A stretch of 7,947 nt of DNA from Methanospirillum hungatei (GTDB lineage Archaea; Halobacteriota; Methanomicrobia; Methanomicrobiales; Methanospirillaceae), in assembly GCF_020216685.1 (NCBI RefSeq), contig NZ_JAIWNS010000217.1, forward strand, positions 1 to 7,947. The letters are read 5' to 3'. The notes below the pieces were generated by a model that worked only from the letters and a program-made list of their open reading frames with translations, searched no databases and was not told the origin of the DNA. The position numbers were made by a program, and so were the translations under genes. Shown piece by piece: positions 5,886 to 7,947 of this stretch (the first letter of the stretch is position 1; each line of letters opens with the position of its first letter).

Positions 5886-7947
5886 ATGAAGTATTATAAC
5901 CCGAAGGGATCAATTTCCCGGATTGCAGTGTATGGAAAAGGAGGAATTGGAAAATCAACGATATCAGCTAATATTTCTGCAGCTCTTTCAGATGAAGGGC
6001 ATTCAGTCCTGCATATAGGTTGTGATCCAAAACATGATTCAACCAGGACACTTCTCGGGGAACTTCATACCCACACCGTAACCGATTTTTTCCGTGCATC
6101 TGGTATCCAGACTGATTATTCAGTTCTCATCAGGACAGGATATAATGGAATTGCCTGTATAGAAGCCGGGGGTCCGGAACCTGGTGTGGGTTGTGCAGGA
6201 AGGGGAATTTTAAGTACATTTGAAATTCTCAAACAGATAGAGACTGATTCTTCCCGGTATACCTATACCATCTATGATGTCCTGGGAGATGTGGTATGTG
6301 GGGGATTTGCTGTCCCACTCAGACATGGATATGCAGATATCATCCTGATTGTGACATCTGGCGAATATATGTCATTATATGCAGCAAATAATATACTTCG
6401 CGGCATTCATAATTATGATGGCAACATACAACGAATTGGAGGGATCATCTATAATTCCCGCGGAGGAGCTGAGGAAGATGAACAAGTAAAAAAATTTTCT
6501 CATGCAGTCAGTCTCCCTATCCTGGTTAAGATCCCAAGAAGCGAGATCTTTCTCACCGCAGAACGGCATTCAAAGACCGTGGTTGCTGCATTTCCAAATA
6601 GCCAGGAAACACTATTATTTCGAAAACTGGTATCTGAATTTTTTTCAACTAAAAACCCTATTCCCCGGTATCCTGCTCACCCTCTTGATGTAATTGACCT
6701 TGAATCACTTATACTTGGAAGAGATATATCTGGATTTACCTCCTTCTCTCATCAGGTACAGCTGGATGTCAGACCCGGAATCTCATACATTGATAATGGA
6801 ACCGGTCATTATACCATCCCAAAAAAGCCTCCTCTATTTGGTTGTGCATTTGCCGGGGCAATAGCCGTACTCGCTCAAATCCGGGATGCTTCTGTTATTG
6901 CCCATTGTCCCTCAAGTTGTGCACATATTGTCTCCAATCTTCTGATCTCTTCACAAAACCGGGATTGTGATAAATCAGATCATCATGGTAAACATATGTC
7001 ATTTTCATTTATTCATACCAGGATGGATGAAAAAATGATGGTATTCGGGGGAATTGAAGAGTTAAAAAAAACTATTGTTAATTCTGTTGGATCCGGCAAA
7101 CGTGTAATATTTATTGTATCCGGATGTACACCCGGTATAACCGGGGATGATATTGTAGGTTGTTCATCTGAAATGAGCCAGAATCTGGGTATACCGATCA
7201 TTCCTGTACCGGTAAACGGAATCGGAGAGGGAGACTTCAGTGCAGGCACCATGGCAGGGTATCACGCCTCTTTACAACTGGTGAAACAGGAAGCCGGGAA
7301 AAAGATAGGTTCTGTGGTCATTGTTGGAGAAAAAATTCTTGCGAATAATACAACTGCAAATTTTAATGAATTAAATCATTATCTCTCTACTCTTGATATC
7401 CCGGTTTCATGCAGGTTTCTTACATATACCTCGGTAAATGAGCTGGAATCCATGAGTGAACAAAGTATCATTCTCCCGGCATCTTCTGATAAAAATACCC
7501 TGGAAATATCTAAAATCATTTCAGAAAAAACCGGATTAGAAATATTTCCTCATTCTTTTCCATATACCTTCCATGAAACGGTCAGATGGATTGAGGATCT
7601 TGCTGACAGATTCAGTGTCCGGGATATGGGTTCAGCACTTATCGCACGAAATGAGAAAATATACTGTGAAGAAATTGCATTGGTTAAGCAGATGACTTCT
7701 GGAAAACGGGTAATTATCGCTTCGTCTGGTCCGGATATATCCTGGGTTTTAGAGGTGGTCAGAGAATGTGAGATGGAAATAATCTGTGCAGGATTTTTTT
7801 CATCTCCGTATACTACGAAACATTATCAAAAAGATACCGACCCATCCATAGTAATGGATTATAGTCCCGATGCACTCTATGATGATATCAAAACACATCA
7901 TCCGGACCTTGTATTAACCACTATCTGGCTTGATCATACAAAAGCTG
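5886..7947 (+). CDS. NifH-like / NifD-like fusion protein (nitrogenase-like reductase), 3'-truncated by window edge
   Basis: One uninterrupted frame of 687 codons runs off the right edge. Residues 1 to about 260 are an Fe-protein domain: P-loop GKGGIGKST (17-25, with Lys18 and Lys23), GCDPKHDST (45-53, whose His50 matches BchL rather than NifH), EAGGPEPGVGCAGRG (93-107, Cys103) and DVLGDVVCGGF (131-141, Cys138). The two cysteines are the expected [4Fe-4S] ligands of the Fe-protein dimer. After a linker, a component-1 domain starts near PPLFGCAFAGA (315-325). It has Cys320, Cys345 (in HCPSSCAH) and Cys414 (SGCTPGITGDD), spaced much like NifD P-cluster ligands, plus DEKMMVFGG (381-389) and GIGEGDFSAG (445-454). 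The region equivalent to the NifD FeMo-co cysteine (around 505-535) contains only Cys509, outside that position. The role is therefore probably ATP-driven low-potential reduction, perhaps of a tetrapyrrole as in BchLNB or CfbCD, but the substrate is unknown. In nearly all characterised systems the two parts are separate genes. About 100 or more residues are probably missing. Confidence 0.9.
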   Translation, partial: MKYYNPKGSISRIAVYGKGGIGKSTISANISAALSDEGHSVLHIGCDPKHDSTRTLLGELHTHTVTDFFRASGIQTDYSVLIRTGYNGIACIEAGGPEPGVGCAGRGILSTFEILKQIETDSSRYTYTIYDVLGDVVCGGFAVPLRHGYADIILIVTSGEYMSLYAANNILRGIHNYDGNIQRIGGIIYNSRGGAEEDEQVKKFSHAVSLPILVKIPRSEIFLTAERHSKTVVAAFPNSQETLLFRKLVSEFFSTKNPIPRYPAHPLDVIDLESLILGRDISGFTSFSHQVQLDVRPGISYIDNGTGHYTIPKKPPLFGCAFAGAIAVLAQIRDASVIAHCPSSCAHIVSNLLISSQNRDCDKSDHHGKHMSFSFIHTRMDEKMMVFGGIEELKKTIVNSVGSGKRVIFIVSGCTPGITGDDIVGCSSEMSQNLGIPIIPVPVNGIGEGDFSAGTMAGYHASLQLVKQEAGKKIGSVVIVGEKILANNTTANFNELNHYLSTLDIPVSCRFLTYTSVNELESMSEQSIILPASSDKNTLEISKIISEKTGLEIFPHSFPYTFHETVRWIEDLADRFSVRDMGSALIARNEKIYCEEIALVKQMTSGKRVIIASSGPDISWVLEVVRECEMEIICAGFFSSPYTTKHYQKDTDPSIVMDYSPDALYDDIKTHHPDLVLTTIWLDHTKA

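Noticed and set aside
6502..6693. Plus-strand open frame of 63 codons in another frame
   Set aside because: It lies inside the Fe-protein domain with no own motif or ribosome binding site.
7013..7252. Minus-strand open frame of 79 codons
   Set aside because: It lies opposite the component-1 domain, where the plus-strand frame has family motifs throughout.
5886..7947. True nitrogenase (nifHD) for nitrogen fixation
   Set aside because: No cysteine at the FeMo-co position, a BchL-like CDPKHDST motif, no NifK, NifE, NifN or NifB nearby, and a chelatase/importer neighbourhood.
5886..7947. Assignment as CfbC/CfbD of coenzyme F430 synthesis
   Set aside because: To my knowledge CfbC and CfbD are separate proteins and no other cfb gene is present; shared motifs show only superfamily membership. 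Not excluded, but not supportable as a name.
1..7947. CRISPR array, tRNA, rRNA, insertion sequence or attachment site
   Set aside because: Genes fill nearly the whole window; the two gaps are 61 and 58 bases and contain no such structure.

Overview
The window looks like part of an anaerobic archaeal genome, most likely a methanogen and plausibly Methanomicrobiales-like. That placement is an inference. It rests on moderate base composition, tightly packed genes, Shine-Dalgarno sites of the GGAG(G) type, and the gene content: ChlI/ChlD-type AAA+ proteins, an iron-complex-type ABC importer and a nitrogenase-like reductase with no photosynthesis genes. No rRNA, tRNA, CRISPR array or mobile element is visible.

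Layout, all on the + strand. (1) 1-618: C-terminal part of a ChlI/BchI-type AAA+ chelatase motor subunit, cut by the left edge. (2) 608-2479: ChlD/BchD-type subunit with an AAA+ domain, a polar linker and a C-terminal VWA domain; it overlaps gene 1 by 11 bases. (3) After a 61-base AT-rich gap holding two perfect palindromes, 2541-5827 carries a complete importer: secreted binding protein, FecCD-type permease and ATPase, joined as TAA-ATG and TGATG. (4) After a 58-base gap, 5886-7947 is an open frame with no stop before the right edge. It fuses a NifH/BchL-like Fe protein (about residues 1-260) to a NifD/K-like component 1 domain (from about residue 316).

The last gene is the most notable. Its Fe-protein half keeps the ATP-binding and [4Fe-4S]-ligand residues. 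Its component-1 half keeps three cysteines at the NifD P-cluster spacing, but no cysteine is seen where NifD binds FeMo-co. It is therefore better read as a nitrogenase-like reductase than as a dinitrogenase.

ChlI/ChlD motors drive metal insertion into tetrapyrroles in known systems, and several nitrogenase-like enzymes (BchLNB, COR, CfbCD) reduce tetrapyrroles. Finding both beside an importer for a metal complex or metallocofactor suggests a pathway that takes up, metallates and/or reduces a tetrapyrrole-like cofactor. The substrate is unknown. The large chelatase subunit (CobN/ChlH type) and any second component-1 subunit are not in the window and would be expected just outside it. There is no gene-free stretch longer than 300 bases.
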